A stretch of DNA of 64,000 nt. Source: Reyranella aquatilis. GTDB lineage: Bacteria; Pseudomonadota; Alphaproteobacteria; Reyranellales; Reyranellaceae. Of the stretch, positions 50,388-60,062 are shown piece after piece. The notes beneath the pieces are model-generated. The model did not search any database and was not told the origin of the DNA. It saw only the letters and a program-made list of their open reading frames with translations. The stretch is taken from the NCBI RefSeq assembly GCF_020880995.1, contig NZ_JAJISD010000011.1, positions 124,001-188,000 of the forward strand. Reading direction: 5' to 3'. The translations under genes and the position numbers were made by a program. Every line of letters begins with the position of its first letter. The stretch's first letter is position 1.

Positions 50388-51989
50388 TCAAATCTTGGCC
50401 GTCCGGCCTTCCCAATAGGGCGCCCGCAGCTCGCGCTTCATGATCTTGCCGATGGTGCTGCGCGGAAGCGAGTCGCGGAACTCGACGGCGACAATACGCT
50501 GCGTCTTGCTCAGCTGGCCGTTCGCCCAATCACGTACGGCGTCCTCGCTTACGTCGGCACCGTCGCGGCGCACGCACAGTGCCATCGGCGATTCGCCCCA
50601 CTGTTCGCTCGGCACGCCGATCACCGCGACGTCGATCACGTCGGGATGCTTCAGGAGAAGGACCTCGATGTCGGCGGCATAGACGTTGAACCCGCCGGAA
50701 ATGATCATGTCCTTCTTGCGATCGAGCAGGATCAGGAAGCCGTCCTCGTCGATCCGGCCCATGTCGCCGGACTTGAAGAAAAGGCGCCCCTTCTCGTCGT
50801 GCCAGAAAAGCTCGCGGGTCTTTTCGTCCTGCTTGTAGTAGCCCTTCATCATCATCTCGGCGCGGCCGGCGATCTCGCCGACCTCGCCTTGCGGCAGTTC
50901 GCGGCCCTGCTCGTCGAGAATCCTGAGTTCGACGCCGAAGCCTGGCGTTCCAACCGTGTGAAGCTTGTCCGGATACAGGTTGGCTTCGAGCATGCAGCTC
51001 CCGCCGCCCTCGGTCAGGCCGTAGATCTCGATCAAGCGTCCCGGCCAGCGCTTGACGCAGTCGGCCTTCACCTGGGCACGCAAAGGGGCGCTGGTCGACA
51101 GCTTGGTCTTGAAGGCGCTGAGGTCGTACCTGTCGAAATCCGGATGCGCCAGGATGCGCTGGTATTGCACCGGCACCAGCATCGCATGCGTGACGCGCTC
51201 AGCCTGGGCCAGTTCCAGGAACTTCACGACGTCGGACTTGCGCATCAGGATCGACGTGCCGCCGACACCGACAGTCGCCAGCAGCGCAACCAGCGTGGTG
51301 TTGGAATAGATCGGAGTCGACACCAGCGAGATCGTGTCGGGGCCGTAGTCGAAGGCCGGGAACCGGACGGGAAGCTGGCTGCGAAGGGCGTGCGAGTGCA
51401 GGATGCCCTTGGGCAGGCCGGTCGTGCCGGAACTGTAGATGATGTTGAAGTCGTCGAGCGGCTGGATCGCCGTTTCGAAAGGCGCGTCGCTCGCCGGCGC
51501 GAGCCAGCCCTCGAAATCCTGCCAGCCGGGCGCCGCGAAGTCGTAGGCGATGCGGCCGCCCTCGACGAGCTTCCCCAGCCGCGACTCGTAGGGCTGGACC
51601 AGCGTTCGGTACTGCTCCGACAGGAACAGCACCTTGGCATCACAATCGTCCAGCATCTTCTCGAGCGCATCGGCGGCCGCCATGGTCGACAGCGGCACGA
51701 CGCAGGCGCCGGCCCGCAGGCCACCCATGAAGGTCTCGAGGTATTCGATCGAGTTCGTGGCGAGGATGGCGATTTTGTCGCCCCGCCCCAGCCCCATCTC
51801 CGACAAACGACGGGCGATCCGGTTGATGCGCCCGTCGAAGGCACTCCAGTTCCGCACGACCCCGTCGCACTTCACCGCCGGCTTGTCCGGATGGCTGCGC
51901 GCGTGCCGGGCGACCAGGGCCGGGATCGACGTGAAATCAGGAATGTCGTCGATGACCGGTTGCGGAACGACGGGCTCGTCGGGGCTCAC
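50388..51989 (-). CDS. AMP-dependent acyl-CoA synthetase
   Basis: The 533-residue adenylating enzyme has the motifs IIYSSGTTGLPKGILHSHAL, EIYGLTEGGGSCMLE, FFKSGDMGRIDEDGFLILLD, and RSTIGKIMKRELR with the catalytic lysine. It makes CoA thioesters of a fatty or aromatic acid. The start is taken as GTG 51989 because the family begins near VIDDIPDFTSIPALVARHAR. It stands between the rhodanese gene and the DUF3237 gene on the same strand, so the three probably form an operon. Confidence 0.87.
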   Translation of the reverse strand: MSPDEPVVPQPVIDDIPDFTSIPALVARHARSHPDKPAVKCDGVVRNWSAFDGRINRIARRLSEMGLGRGDKIAILATNSIEYLETFMGGLRAGACVVPLSTMAAADALEKMLDDCDAKVLFLSEQYRTLVQPYESRLGKLVEGGRIAYDFAAPGWQDFEGWLAPASDAPFETAIQPLDDFNIIYSSGTTGLPKGILHSHALRSQLPVRFPAFDYGPDTISLVSTPIYSNTTLVALLATVGVGGTSILMRKSDVVKFLELAQAERVTHAMLVPVQYQRILAHPDFDRYDLSAFKTKLSTSAPLRAQVKADCVKRWPGRLIEIYGLTEGGGSCMLEANLYPDKLHTVGTPGFGVELRILDEQGRELPQGEVGEIAGRAEMMMKGYYKQDEKTRELFWHDEKGRLFFKSGDMGRIDEDGFLILLDRKKDMIISGGFNVYAADIEVLLLKHPDVIDVAVIGVPSEQWGESPMALCVRRDGADVSEDAVRDWANGQLSKTQRIVAVEFRDSLPRSTIGKIMKRELRAPYWEGRTAKI

Positions 51990-52000
51990 GGCGCCCCGGC

Positions 52001-52408
52001 CTACTTCTTGGGCTCGACCGTCTCGACCGGCCCGCCGGCCTTCTTCCAGGCGCCGAAGCCGCCTTCGAAATGAGCCACCGGCGTGAGGCCCATGTCCTGC
52101 GCGGTCTTGGTAGACAGCGCCGAGCGCCAGGCGCCGGCGCAGAAGAACACGAACTTGTTGCCGGTCTGGAAGTAGTCCTTGGCGTAGGGGCTCTTCGGAT
52201 CGATCCACATCTCCAGCATGCCGCGCGTCACGTTGATCGCGCCGGGGATCGTGCCGTCGCGCCACAATTCGCGCGGATCGCGGATGTCGATGAAGGTGAC
52301 TCCGGGCTGACCGTGGATCTTCATCGCTTCGGCAAGCGACAGTGTCTCGATCTGGCTGTTGGCCTCGTCGACCATCTGCTGGACCGTCTTCTTGATCTCG
52401 AGCGGCAT
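52001..52408 (-). CDS. rhodanese-like domain protein
   Basis: The 135-residue protein has a rhodanese fold with LAEAMKIHGQPGVTFIDIRD, PRELWRDGTIPGAINVTRGM and the active loop FFCAGAWRSALSTKTAQDMG carrying the catalytic Cys (CxxxxR). Such proteins transfer sulfur or act as sulfide/thiol sensors. GGGAGGG lies upstream of ATG 52408. The stop is 11 bp before the acyl-CoA synthetase start. Confidence 0.85.
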   Translation of the reverse strand: MPLEIKKTVQQMVDEANSQIETLSLAEAMKIHGQPGVTFIDIRDPRELWRDGTIPGAINVTRGMLEMWIDPKSPYAKDYFQTGNKFVFFCAGAWRSALSTKTAQDMGLTPVAHFEGGFGAWKKAGGPVETVEPKK

Positions 52409-52499
52409 CGAACCCTCCCTACGCTGCATCTTCGGCCTTGGTAGCATTTTGGCCCGAACAGGCAAACGACGGCGAGCGCCTAGGGAAAAAACCGCTGGC

Positions 52500-54584
52500 T
52501 CACTTCGATCTGGTCTTCGGTTTCCGAGTGGCTTTGGACTCGCCCTTAGCCTCCGGAATGGCCTTCATCTCCTCGAGCCAGATGTCCGGGCTGCCATCGG
52601 ACGGCGCGCGCCAGTCGCCGCGCGGCGACAGCGATCCGCCGGACGAAATCTTCGGCCCGTTCGGCACCGCGGAGCGCTTGAACTGGTTGGTGAAGAAGCG
52701 CCGCAGGAACAACGCGAGCCACTTGCGGATTTCCTCGAGCGTGTAGGCGCGACGCGTTCCTTCCGGCAGGTTGGCGGGCCAGGCGCCCTTCTCGATATCG
52801 TGCCAGGCGTTCCACGCCATGAAGGCGATCTTCGAGGGGCGATAGCCGAGACGCGTCAGGTAGAAGAGATTGAAGTCCTGCAGTGCATAGGGACCAACGA
52901 AGCTCTCGGTCGCCTGCACCACGCCCTTCTCGCCCGCGGGGATGAGTTCGGGCGAGATCTCGGTGTTCAGGATGTCGTGCAGGATGTCGGCCGTCTCGCG
53001 GCTGACGTCGCCCGACGCGGCGACGAAGCGGATCAGGTGCTGGATCAGTGTCTTCGAGACCGAGCCATTGGGATTGTAGTGGGACATGTGATCGCCCACG
53101 CCGTAGGTGCACCAGCCAAGGCCCAGTTCGGACAGATCGCCAGTGCCCACCACCATCCCGCGCTGCTGGTTGGCCAGACGGAACAGATAGTCGGTGCGCA
53201 GGCCCGCCTGCACGTTCTCGAAGGTGATGTCGTAGACCTTCTCGCCCTTGCCGAACGGATGGCCGATATCGGCCAGCATCTGCGTCGCGGCCGGCTTGAT
53301 GTCGATCTCCGCTGCGGTAACGCCCAGGGCTTTCATGAGACGCCACGCGTTCCGGTAGGTCTGGTCGGAGGTGCCGAAGCCCGGCATCGTGTAGGCGAAG
53401 ACGTTCTTGCGGCTGAGGCCCAGGCGATCCATCGCGCGACAGGCAACGATAAGAGCATGGGTTGAATCGAGGCCGCCCGACACGCCGATGACGGCATTTT
53501 CGGTGCGGTTCGACTGCAGCCGCTGCGCCAAGCCCTGGACCTGGATGTTGTAGGCCTCGTAGCAGTTGTCCCGCAGCTTGGCCGGATCCGACGGCACATA
53601 GGGGAAGCGCTCGATGGCGCGATCGAGTGCCACGCTGTCCGCCGGCGGATCGAAGGCGAACGGCAGCGTCCGGAAACGCTCGACCCGTTCCTTCTCCTGC
53701 AGGGCGCAATCGGCGAAGCCGTTATAGCGCAGGCGTTCCTGGCGAATGCGGCCGACGTCGATGTCGGCCTGGATCATGGTCGAGTCCTTCTCGAATCGAG
53801 AAGACTCGATCAGCGGGTCGCCCAGTTCGTAGATCGCGGCATGACCGTCCCAGGCGAGATCGGTCGTCGATTCGCCGGGGCCGGCCGCCGAGTAGGCGTA
53901 GGCGGCCACCGCACGCATCGACTGGCTGCCGCACAGCAGGCGCCGCGCCTCGGCCTTGCCGATCGTGATGTTGCTGGCCGACAGGTTCACCAGCAGTTCG
54001 GCGCCGGCGAGGGCCGCGTGGCTGGACGGCGGGATCGCCACCCACACGTCCTCGCAGATCTCGACATGGAAGGTGAGGTCGATGCCGGCCGCCTTGAAGA
54101 GGAGATCGGTGCCGAACGGCACTGTCTCGCCCAGCAGTTCGACCTCGCGGGTGATCGTGTTGGCGCCGGAGATGAAGTGCCGCTTCTCGTAGAACTCGCG
54201 ATAGTTCGGCAGGTAGGTCTTCGGGACCACACCCAGCACCTTGCCGCGATGCACGACGATGGCGGTGTTGTAGAGTCGGCCCGAGACGCGCAGCGGCGCA
54301 CCGACGATCAGCACCGGGAAAAGCTTGCGCGACGCCTCGACCACCTTGGCGATCGACCGCTCGACCTCGTCGAGCAGCGCGTCCTGCAGCAACAGGTCCT
54401 CGATGGCGTAGGATGACAGGCCGAGTTCGGGGAAGACCATGACGGCCGCACGCGTCTTGTCGCCCTGCGCCGCGAGCTTGAGCGTCTCCGCGAGGTTGTA
54501 GGCCGCATCAGCCACGCGGGTCCGCGGCACGCAGCAGGCCACGCGCACGAATTCATGGGAATAGAGAGAGTAGAAATCGAACAT
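52500..54584 (-). CDS. nadE: glutamine-dependent NAD(+) synthetase
   Basis: The 694-residue enzyme has an N-terminal nitrilase-fold glutaminase (Glu in VFPELGLSSYAIED, Lys in VVPKTYLPNYREFYEKRHF, Cys in HVEICEDVWVA) and a C-terminal NAD synthetase domain with the P-loop VIGVSGGLDSTHALI. It amidates deamido-NAD with glutamine and ATP in the last step of NAD synthesis. I prefer ATG 54584, with GGAG five bases upstream, over 54599. The C-terminal lysine-rich tail is normal for some members. Left neighbour of the tRNA-Val island. Confidence 0.94.
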   Translation of the reverse strand: MFDFYSLYSHEFVRVACCVPRTRVADAAYNLAETLKLAAQGDKTRAAVMVFPELGLSSYAIEDLLLQDALLDEVERSIAKVVEASRKLFPVLIVGAPLRVSGRLYNTAIVVHRGKVLGVVPKTYLPNYREFYEKRHFISGANTITREVELLGETVPFGTDLLFKAAGIDLTFHVEICEDVWVAIPPSSHAALAGAELLVNLSASNITIGKAEARRLLCGSQSMRAVAAYAYSAAGPGESTTDLAWDGHAAIYELGDPLIESSRFEKDSTMIQADIDVGRIRQERLRYNGFADCALQEKERVERFRTLPFAFDPPADSVALDRAIERFPYVPSDPAKLRDNCYEAYNIQVQGLAQRLQSNRTENAVIGVSGGLDSTHALIVACRAMDRLGLSRKNVFAYTMPGFGTSDQTYRNAWRLMKALGVTAAEIDIKPAATQMLADIGHPFGKGEKVYDITFENVQAGLRTDYLFRLANQQRGMVVGTGDLSELGLGWCTYGVGDHMSHYNPNGSVSKTLIQHLIRFVAASGDVSRETADILHDILNTEISPELIPAGEKGVVQATESFVGPYALQDFNLFYLTRLGYRPSKIAFMAWNAWHDIEKGAWPANLPEGTRRAYTLEEIRKWLALFLRRFFTNQFKRSAVPNGPKISSGGSLSPRGDWRAPSDGSPDIWLEEMKAIPEAKGESKATRKPKTRSK

Positions 54585-54652
54585 CGGAACTCCAGCCATG
54601 GCCTACTGGTGCCCCGGCGGGGACTTCCGATCAAGGGCTGCTGGAAAGAAGG

Positions 54653-54724
54653 GGCGATGGTGGGCGCGACAGGGATCGAACCTGTGGCCACTGCCATGTC
54701 AAGACAGTGCTCTACCGCTGAGCT
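54653..54724 (-). repeat. left attachment repeat: truncated tRNA-Val copy
   Basis: These 72 bases are identical to 61732-61803 and cover the anticodon and T arms, the CCA end and the D arm of tRNA-Val. Beyond 54724 the match stops: the linker base at position 8 and the first two acceptor bases differ (TT instead of GG). The copy could not fold into a working tRNA, which is the expected mark of an integration site. Confidence 0.88.
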
Positions 54725-54809
54725 CCGCGCAAAAAACGCCCACCTTCCGAACCTTTGCCCCCCTCAGAAGCTCCCCCGGTCACGCCGGTGTCACAGCGGG
54801 ATCAAGAGA

Positions 54810-55653
54810 ATGGCTACGTTTCGAAGCATCGTCGAAAGTGGCAGGTTCAGGTCAGGCGGGAGGGTCAACCCGCCCTACCGCGCACTTTCTCCTATCGAAA
54901 GGATGCCATAGCGTGGGCTAGGGATATTGAGGCCAAGCAGGAGCGTGGCTTCACCGCTGTGGATAACCGGGCACTCCGCAGCTCCACCGTGGACGATCTC
55001 TTGGAGAGGTACGTCCGGACAATCACCATCACCAAGCGAGGACGAGCCCCTGAGGCGGCTCGGATTAGCCGCATGCGCCGGAGCGCGGTGGCCAGAATGT
55101 CCCTAGCTGCAGCGACCCCCGACAAGTTTGCCGAGTACCGCGCTCAGCGGCTGACCGAGGTGGCCCCAGCTCCAGTCCGCAAGGAAATGGCTCTGTTTCA
55201 AGATGCCCTCCGGATTGAGTAACACCGATGGAACCCTTTCTGCGAATCCATTGGCCGAGCTGAAGGCCCCGCCTCAGGGCCTGTCCCGGAACTGCCGGCT
55301 CTCACCGACGAGGAAGCCTCGCAGCTGCGGGAGGCCTTTGCAAAGGTCAAGAACCGGCTGGTCCCGGCGGTGGTGCGATTTGCTCTGGAAACGGCCATAC
55401 GCCGGGATAGCTGCTGACGCTACGCTGGGAGCACGTTGGCGCTCGTAGGACCGGTCTCATTCCAGAGACCAAGAATGGTCACCCCCGAACAATTCCCCTC
55501 AGCACCGCCGCTATTGGCGTCCTTAACGACATCGGTGGCAAGGCAGCGGGCCAGTTTTCCTCCTGACAGCAAAGGCCCTGCGTCAGTCGTGAGATCGGGT
55601 CCTGCCGGAGGGCCAAGGTGCTTGACTGCAACTTCCACGACCTACGCCATGAG
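54810..55653 (+). pseudogene. degenerate tyrosine-recombinase (phage-type) integrase
   Basis: The reading starts MATFR at 54810 and then shifts frame near 54824, giving KHRRKWQVQVRREGQPALPR and a SAM-like core domain to a stop at 55222. Later pieces in other frames include LTDEEASQLREAFAKVKNRL with ALETAIRR (first catalytic Arg), LLTLRWEHVGARRTGL and NFHDLRHEALR (the HxxR box, 55630-55653). The C-terminal HxxY part is missing. The gene is not functional. Confidence 0.8.
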
Positions 55654-55677
55654 GCTCTCCGCCACCAATTTGAGATG

Positions 55678-55761
55678 TGGGCCACTCTTGACGCACGTGC
55701 CGACAAAGAGGGTTGGCCTGCTGCCCGCTTCCTGACTGCCCTGGCCGAACACAAGCTAGCC
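55678..55761 (+). pseudogene. fragment of IS21-family helper ATPase (IstB)
   Basis: The frame encodes WATLDARADKEGWPAARFLT followed by ALAEHKLA. This resembles the N-terminal region of IS21-type IstB, where ADKEGWPAARFLAALAEHE is typical. It breaks off after 55761. The fragment lies directly after the integrase remains and shows a nested insertion that has decayed. Confidence is limited because only 28 residues can be compared. Confidence 0.5.
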
Positions 55762-55941
55762 TTTACGAAAGTCATTTCGTTTCTCTGGGCGCGAAATCCC
55801 CGTGGCACCGGAAATCGTGCGAGGTGGAACTCTTGGAAGGCAGTCCGCCTTGCAATGGCTTATCCGTTCCAACAAATTCGGCTGCAACAAGCGGGTCATC
55901 CGATACATGGCGGTTGATCTTCGCGCGGAGGACTAGCCACT

Positions 55942-57051
55942 TTGGTCATCGTAGCAGTCGCCTATTTCGCTTTCACCTGGACCGTGTTCTTTCGATTCAA
56001 GCTGCTACCCTGGAACTGGCCGTGGCGAATCCTGACCGTGCTGGTCGGCGCCGCCATCCTCAGCGTGTTCATGGCGCTATTCAACACTATGACGCCGTCC
56101 GGCCGAATCGTCGTTGTCAGCCGGGTCGTCGAGGTTACACCCACCGTGTCGGGCACTGTCGTCGCCATCGAGGCCGAGCCGAACGTTCTCATGAAGGCAG
56201 GGTCCATCCTGTTCAGGATTGATCCGGCACCCTACCATTTCAAGGTCAAACAGCTTAAGGCTGCAGTCGCCGAGGCTGAGCAGAAGGTCAACCAGTACAA
56301 AGCGCAGGTCGATCTCGCAGTTGCAGATGTTGCCGGGCTCACTGCACAGCTAGCATATGCAGAGAAGCGGCGCGACGACATCGAGAAGCTTGCCCGCACA
56401 TCCGCGTCTAGCGAGTTTCGTTTTCAGGATGCAGTCGCACAGGTCGCCCTTCTCAATGCCCAGCTACAGGCCGCTAGGGCCCGTGAGGCCAATGCGCGGC
56501 TTGTGCTGGGTTCTGAGATCGAGGGACAGAATACAACGGTCGCGCAGTTGCAGGCTCAGTTGGAGAACGCTACGTGGGAACTCGAACAGACCACGGTAAA
56601 GGCGCCGAGTGACGGATACGTCAGCGGCATGTCCCTCAGTATCGGCGCCCGGGCGGTGCCCCTAAAGGCGGTGATGTCCTTCATCGTCGCCGGAGACATC
56701 TCGATCGTCGGCGTGTTCGACCAGGCCGGCTACGCCAGCATCCGTCCAGGCGCGCCTGTCCATCTCGTATTCGCAAATCTGCCCGGCAAGGTGTTCCACT
56801 CTCGCATGGGTACTGCGGCACAGGGCATCAGGCAGGGGCAGGTGGCTGTGTCCGGATCCTTGTTCACGGCTGAGGCGGTTGGCAACAGCACGACCTACCC
56901 GGCCCTCATCAACATTCCCGGAGACGTGGACCCGGCCTTTGTGCTGCCCGGCGTGGTCGGCACGGCCACCGTCGTTCCGGAGGGCGCGGGCGCCATTGGC
57001 ACCCTGGCGAGCATCATTCTTTGGATGAAGGCCTTCGTGGCCTACCTTTGA
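55942..57051 (+). CDS. HlyD-family (EmrA/YibH-like) membrane fusion protein
   Basis: The 369-residue protein has two N-terminal membrane segments, then a lipoyl-like beta domain SGTVVAIEAEPNVLMKAGSI and a coiled coil from about residue 100 to 215 (AAVAEAEQKVNQYKAQVDLA). A second lipoyl half TVKAPSDGYVSGMSLSIGAR follows. Such proteins form the periplasmic bridge of drug or toxin exporters. TTG 55942 has GGAGG upstream. No exporter or outer membrane channel lies beside it. The DUF3302 gene common next to YibH is absent, and it may have lost its partner when the island was trimmed. Confidence 0.82.
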   Translation: MVIVAVAYFAFTWTVFFRFKLLPWNWPWRILTVLVGAAILSVFMALFNTMTPSGRIVVVSRVVEVTPTVSGTVVAIEAEPNVLMKAGSILFRIDPAPYHFKVKQLKAAVAEAEQKVNQYKAQVDLAVADVAGLTAQLAYAEKRRDDIEKLARTSASSEFRFQDAVAQVALLNAQLQAARAREANARLVLGSEIEGQNTTVAQLQAQLENATWELEQTTVKAPSDGYVSGMSLSIGARAVPLKAVMSFIVAGDISIVGVFDQAGYASIRPGAPVHLVFANLPGKVFHSRMGTAAQGIRQGQVAVSGSLFTAEAVGNSTTYPALINIPGDVDPAFVLPGVVGTATVVPEGAGAIGTLASIILWMKAFVAYL

Positions 57052-57265
57052 GGCTTGGCAAACAGGCTCACGCGTAACTGCACGATTTGCCGACAAGGGA
57101 GAGTTAGCATTCAATAGGTGCGTTGACGGTCGGTACCTGTAGATTTTGCCATGGAATGCGCCATTGCTAAACTGAACCCGGACAGCCTGAATGAACAGAT
57201 CATTGCTGGTGGCATAAATCCTTGCGCTTGCCGCACCTCCAGCACCGTATCGTAGGAGAGCAACC

Positions 57266-59203
57266 ATGAAGTACGCCACACTCAAGGCAGCGCTGCTCGC
57301 AGCCACGATACTTGGCTCATCGTTTGCGGCCCAGGCCGACGGTGATGTCGGCCAGATCACGAAGGAGAGGATCGAGAAGTTCTTTCCGGACAAGCGGCCA
57401 TACTCACCGTATGTTGATCGTAATTTCCCAACGCGGCCGCTGTTCGGGGACACCCATTTACATACAGCTGTCTCCTTCGACGCGGGGATTTTTGGGGCTC
57501 GCCTGTCTCCGCGGGAGGCCTATCGCTTTGCCAAGGGGGAACAGGTTACAACGAGCACAGGCCAGCAAGCTAAGCTGTCGCGTCCGCTCGATTTTCTGGT
57601 GGTGGCCGATCATTCCGACAACATGGGCTTATTCCCGGACCTCGTAGCGGGCAAGCCCAACATCATTGCGGATCCGCAGGGACGCAAGTGGTATGATATG
57701 ATGAAGGAGGGCCGGGGACAGGAAGCCGCTCTTCAGGTCATTGCTGCATTCTCCAATGGCAATTTCCCCAAAGCACTCGTCTATGCGCCGAACACGGCGG
57801 CATTCAAGTCCACTTGGCTGGAAACGATTAAAGCTGCGGAGGAGCACAACGATCCTGGCCGCTTCACAGCCTTCATCGGATACGAATGGACAGCCCAAGG
57901 GTCATTCAACATTCATCGCAACGTCATCTTCAAGGATGGTGGTGATCTTGCACGCCAGGTGCTTCCCTTCACGACAGTTGCGCCTTTGGGGAGCCCGCGG
58001 GAAACGGACCTCTGGAAGTGGATGGCCGAGTACGAGTCGAAGACGGGTGGCGATGTGCTTGCCATCGCCCACAATGGCAATGTTAGCAATGGCCTGATGT
58101 TTCCGTTCATCCAGCCGTTTACGAACAAGCCGGTCGATCAGGAGTATGCGGAAGCGCGGAATCGGTGGGAACCAATCTATGAAGTGACTCAGATGAAGGG
58201 CGACGGTGAGGCCCATCCTTGGCTGTCACCCAATGACGAGTTTGCCAACTTTGAGAAATGGGACAAAGGCAATCTCGACATGAGCGAGGCGAAGAAGCCG
58301 GAGATGCTGGAGCATGAGTATGCCCGGTCCGGGCTGAAGCTCGGACTCAAAATGGAAAAGCAATTTGGCGTCAATCCCTTCAAGTTTGGAATGATTGGAT
58401 CGACAGATGCGCATACAGGGCTGCCTGCGGTCGAGGAAGACAACTTCTGGGGCAAGGTTGCGCCAATGGAGCCTAGCCCCGAACGGCTGACGAACACATT
58501 CGTCAACAACAGTAAGACCGGCATTACCGTCAATGACAGAGATGTTGTCTCGGCAGGCTATGCTGGGGTTTGGGCAACGGAGAATTCTCGACAGTCCATT
58601 TTTGAGGCAATGGAACGCCGAGAGGTTTATGCGACGACGGGTACCCGCATGGTCGTCCGTCTGTTTGGCGGCTATGAGTTCACAGAAGCAGATGCCAAGA
58701 GCCGCAATCCTGCCATCGCAGGCTATGGGAAGGGCGTCCCCATGGGCGGGGATCTCGGTGCCCCGCCTGCAGGCAAGGCTCCCACATTCCTTTTGGCCGC
58801 ATTAAAGGATCCAATTGGTGCCAATCTTGATCGCTACCAGATCGTCAAGGGCTGGATTGACGAGAAGGGCGTAGCCCACGAGAAAGTCTACGATGTGGTG
58901 TGGTCCGGTGACCGGAAGCCAGGCGCAGGCGGGAAGGTACCTTCAGTTGGCAACACCGTGGATGTGGCGAATGCCAACTGGACCAACACCATCGGCAGCC
59001 CAGAGTTGATCGCCGTCTGGACGGATCCCGAATTCGATCCAAAGCAGAGCGCGTTCTACTACGGCCGCGTTCTCGAAATCCCGACGCCGCGCTGGACCAC
59101 TTATGACGCGAAGTATTTCGGTCGTCCTGTCCCAACCGACGTTCCGGCTGCGATCCAAGAGAGGGCCTATACTTCCCCGATCTGGTACAAGCCAGCCTCC
59201 TAG
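57266..59203 (+). CDS. secreted DUF3604 protein with PHP-like metal motifs
   Basis: The 645-residue protein has a signal peptide (1-24, ending AQA) and a large metallohydrolase-like domain. Putative ligands are GDTHLHTAV (His64, His66), VVADHSDNMG (Asp115, His116), IGYEW (Glu207), AIAHNGN (His269) and STDAHTG (Asp381, His383). The order resembles PHP phosphoesterases. The family has no known activity. AGGAGAGC is near the ATG at 57266. The next gene (PPIase) starts 16 bp after its stop, and HupE/UreJ follows. The three form a conserved-looking module with the metal permease. Confidence 0.85.
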   Translation: MKYATLKAALLAATILGSSFAAQADGDVGQITKERIEKFFPDKRPYSPYVDRNFPTRPLFGDTHLHTAVSFDAGIFGARLSPREAYRFAKGEQVTTSTGQQAKLSRPLDFLVVADHSDNMGLFPDLVAGKPNIIADPQGRKWYDMMKEGRGQEAALQVIAAFSNGNFPKALVYAPNTAAFKSTWLETIKAAEEHNDPGRFTAFIGYEWTAQGSFNIHRNVIFKDGGDLARQVLPFTTVAPLGSPRETDLWKWMAEYESKTGGDVLAIAHNGNVSNGLMFPFIQPFTNKPVDQEYAEARNRWEPIYEVTQMKGDGEAHPWLSPNDEFANFEKWDKGNLDMSEAKKPEMLEHEYARSGLKLGLKMEKQFGVNPFKFGMIGSTDAHTGLPAVEEDNFWGKVAPMEPSPERLTNTFVNNSKTGITVNDRDVVSAGYAGVWATENSRQSIFEAMERREVYATTGTRMVVRLFGGYEFTEADAKSRNPAIAGYGKGVPMGGDLGAPPAGKAPTFLLAALKDPIGANLDRYQIVKGWIDEKGVAHEKVYDVVWSGDRKPGAGGKVPSVGNTVDVANANWTNTIGSPELIAVWTDPEFDPKQSAFYYGRVLEIPTPRWTTYDAKYFGRPVPTDVPAAIQERAYTSPIWYKPAS

Positions 59204-59218
59204 ACCCAACTCACTGAA

Positions 59219-60058
59219 GTGGGCAAACTGTTGCGCGAGCCGCTGCTGCACTTCGCCTTGATGGGCGTGGTGCTGTTCGCGGTCTACGGTTGGGTCAACG
59301 GCGACGCATCAAGTGCACCTCGCGAAATCGTCGTTTCCCAGGGGCAGCTTGACAGCCTGCAAGCAAAATTCGAGCGCGTCTGGCAGCGCCCTCCTTCGGC
59401 TGACGAACTGAGAGGGTTGGTCGACCAATGGGTGCGCGAAGAGATTCTGTACCGCGAGGGCCGGGCACGAGGGCTGGATCTCGACGATCCGGTCGTGCGG
59501 CGGCTCGTCGCGCAGAAGATGGAATTTATCGCCGAAGGCGTCACGCCGGAAGTGCCCGACGATACAACTCTTGAAGCCTGGCTTGCAGCGAATCAGGACA
59601 AGTATGCGATCGAGCCGCGCTATACTCTGCGGCAAGTCTACCTCAATCCGGCGCAGCGCGGCGCACGCCTAGAGGCCGACATCGACGCGGCACGGGCCGC
59701 GCTGGCCGGAGGCCGCATGGTTGATGGTGATTCGACGATGCTGCCCGCAGTGCTTGACTCGGCCCCGGGGCGCGAGGTGGCGCGCGTATTCGGCGCGGAG
59801 TTCGCCGCAAGTCTGAAGGGCCTGCCGACAGGTGAATGGGCGGGCCCGGTGCGCTCGGGGTTTGGACTGCATCTCGTGAAGGTCGAGCACCGCGTGGATG
59901 GCCGTGCCGCGACATTGCCTGAGGTTCGCGACACGGTCGTGCGCGATCTTCTGCGCGATCGCGCGACGCAGGCGAAGGAGAGCTTCTACAGGAAGCTACG
60001 TGCCGGCTACACCATACGCACGGAAGCCGGCGAAAAGAAGCCGAAGCCCGCGGGATGA
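59219..60058 (+). CDS. membrane-anchored parvulin-type peptidylprolyl isomerase
   Basis: The 279-residue protein has one N-terminal membrane helix (LLHFALMGVVLFAVYGWV) and then a SurA/PpiD-like N domain with LRGLVDQWVREEILYREGRA. A parvulin region follows, where FGLHLVKVEHRVDGRAATLP matches the end of PpiC-type domains. It probably helps fold secreted proteins in the periplasm. The start is GTG 59219. It lies between DUF3604 and HupE/UreJ, so its client is likely the DUF3604 protein or the N-terminal domain of the permease. Confidence 0.82.
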   Translation: MGKLLREPLLHFALMGVVLFAVYGWVNGDASSAPREIVVSQGQLDSLQAKFERVWQRPPSADELRGLVDQWVREEILYREGRARGLDLDDPVVRRLVAQKMEFIAEGVTPEVPDDTTLEAWLAANQDKYAIEPRYTLRQVYLNPAQRGARLEADIDAARAALAGGRMVDGDSTMLPAVLDSAPGREVARVFGAEFAASLKGLPTGEWAGPVRSGFGLHLVKVEHRVDGRAATLPEVRDTVVRDLLRDRATQAKESFYRKLRAGYTIRTEAGEKKPKPAG

Positions 60059-60062
60059 GACG

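Noticed and set aside
54653..54735. A second functional tRNA-Val
   Set aside because: The acceptor 5' strand has TT in place of GG and G replaces the invariant T at position 8, so the stem cannot close fully. It is treated as an attachment-site remnant.
57052..57265. A possible small gene between the HlyD and DUF3604 genes
   Set aside because: Short frames exist on both strands, but none has a ribosome site with a recognisable protein pattern. It is probably the DUF3604 promoter region.
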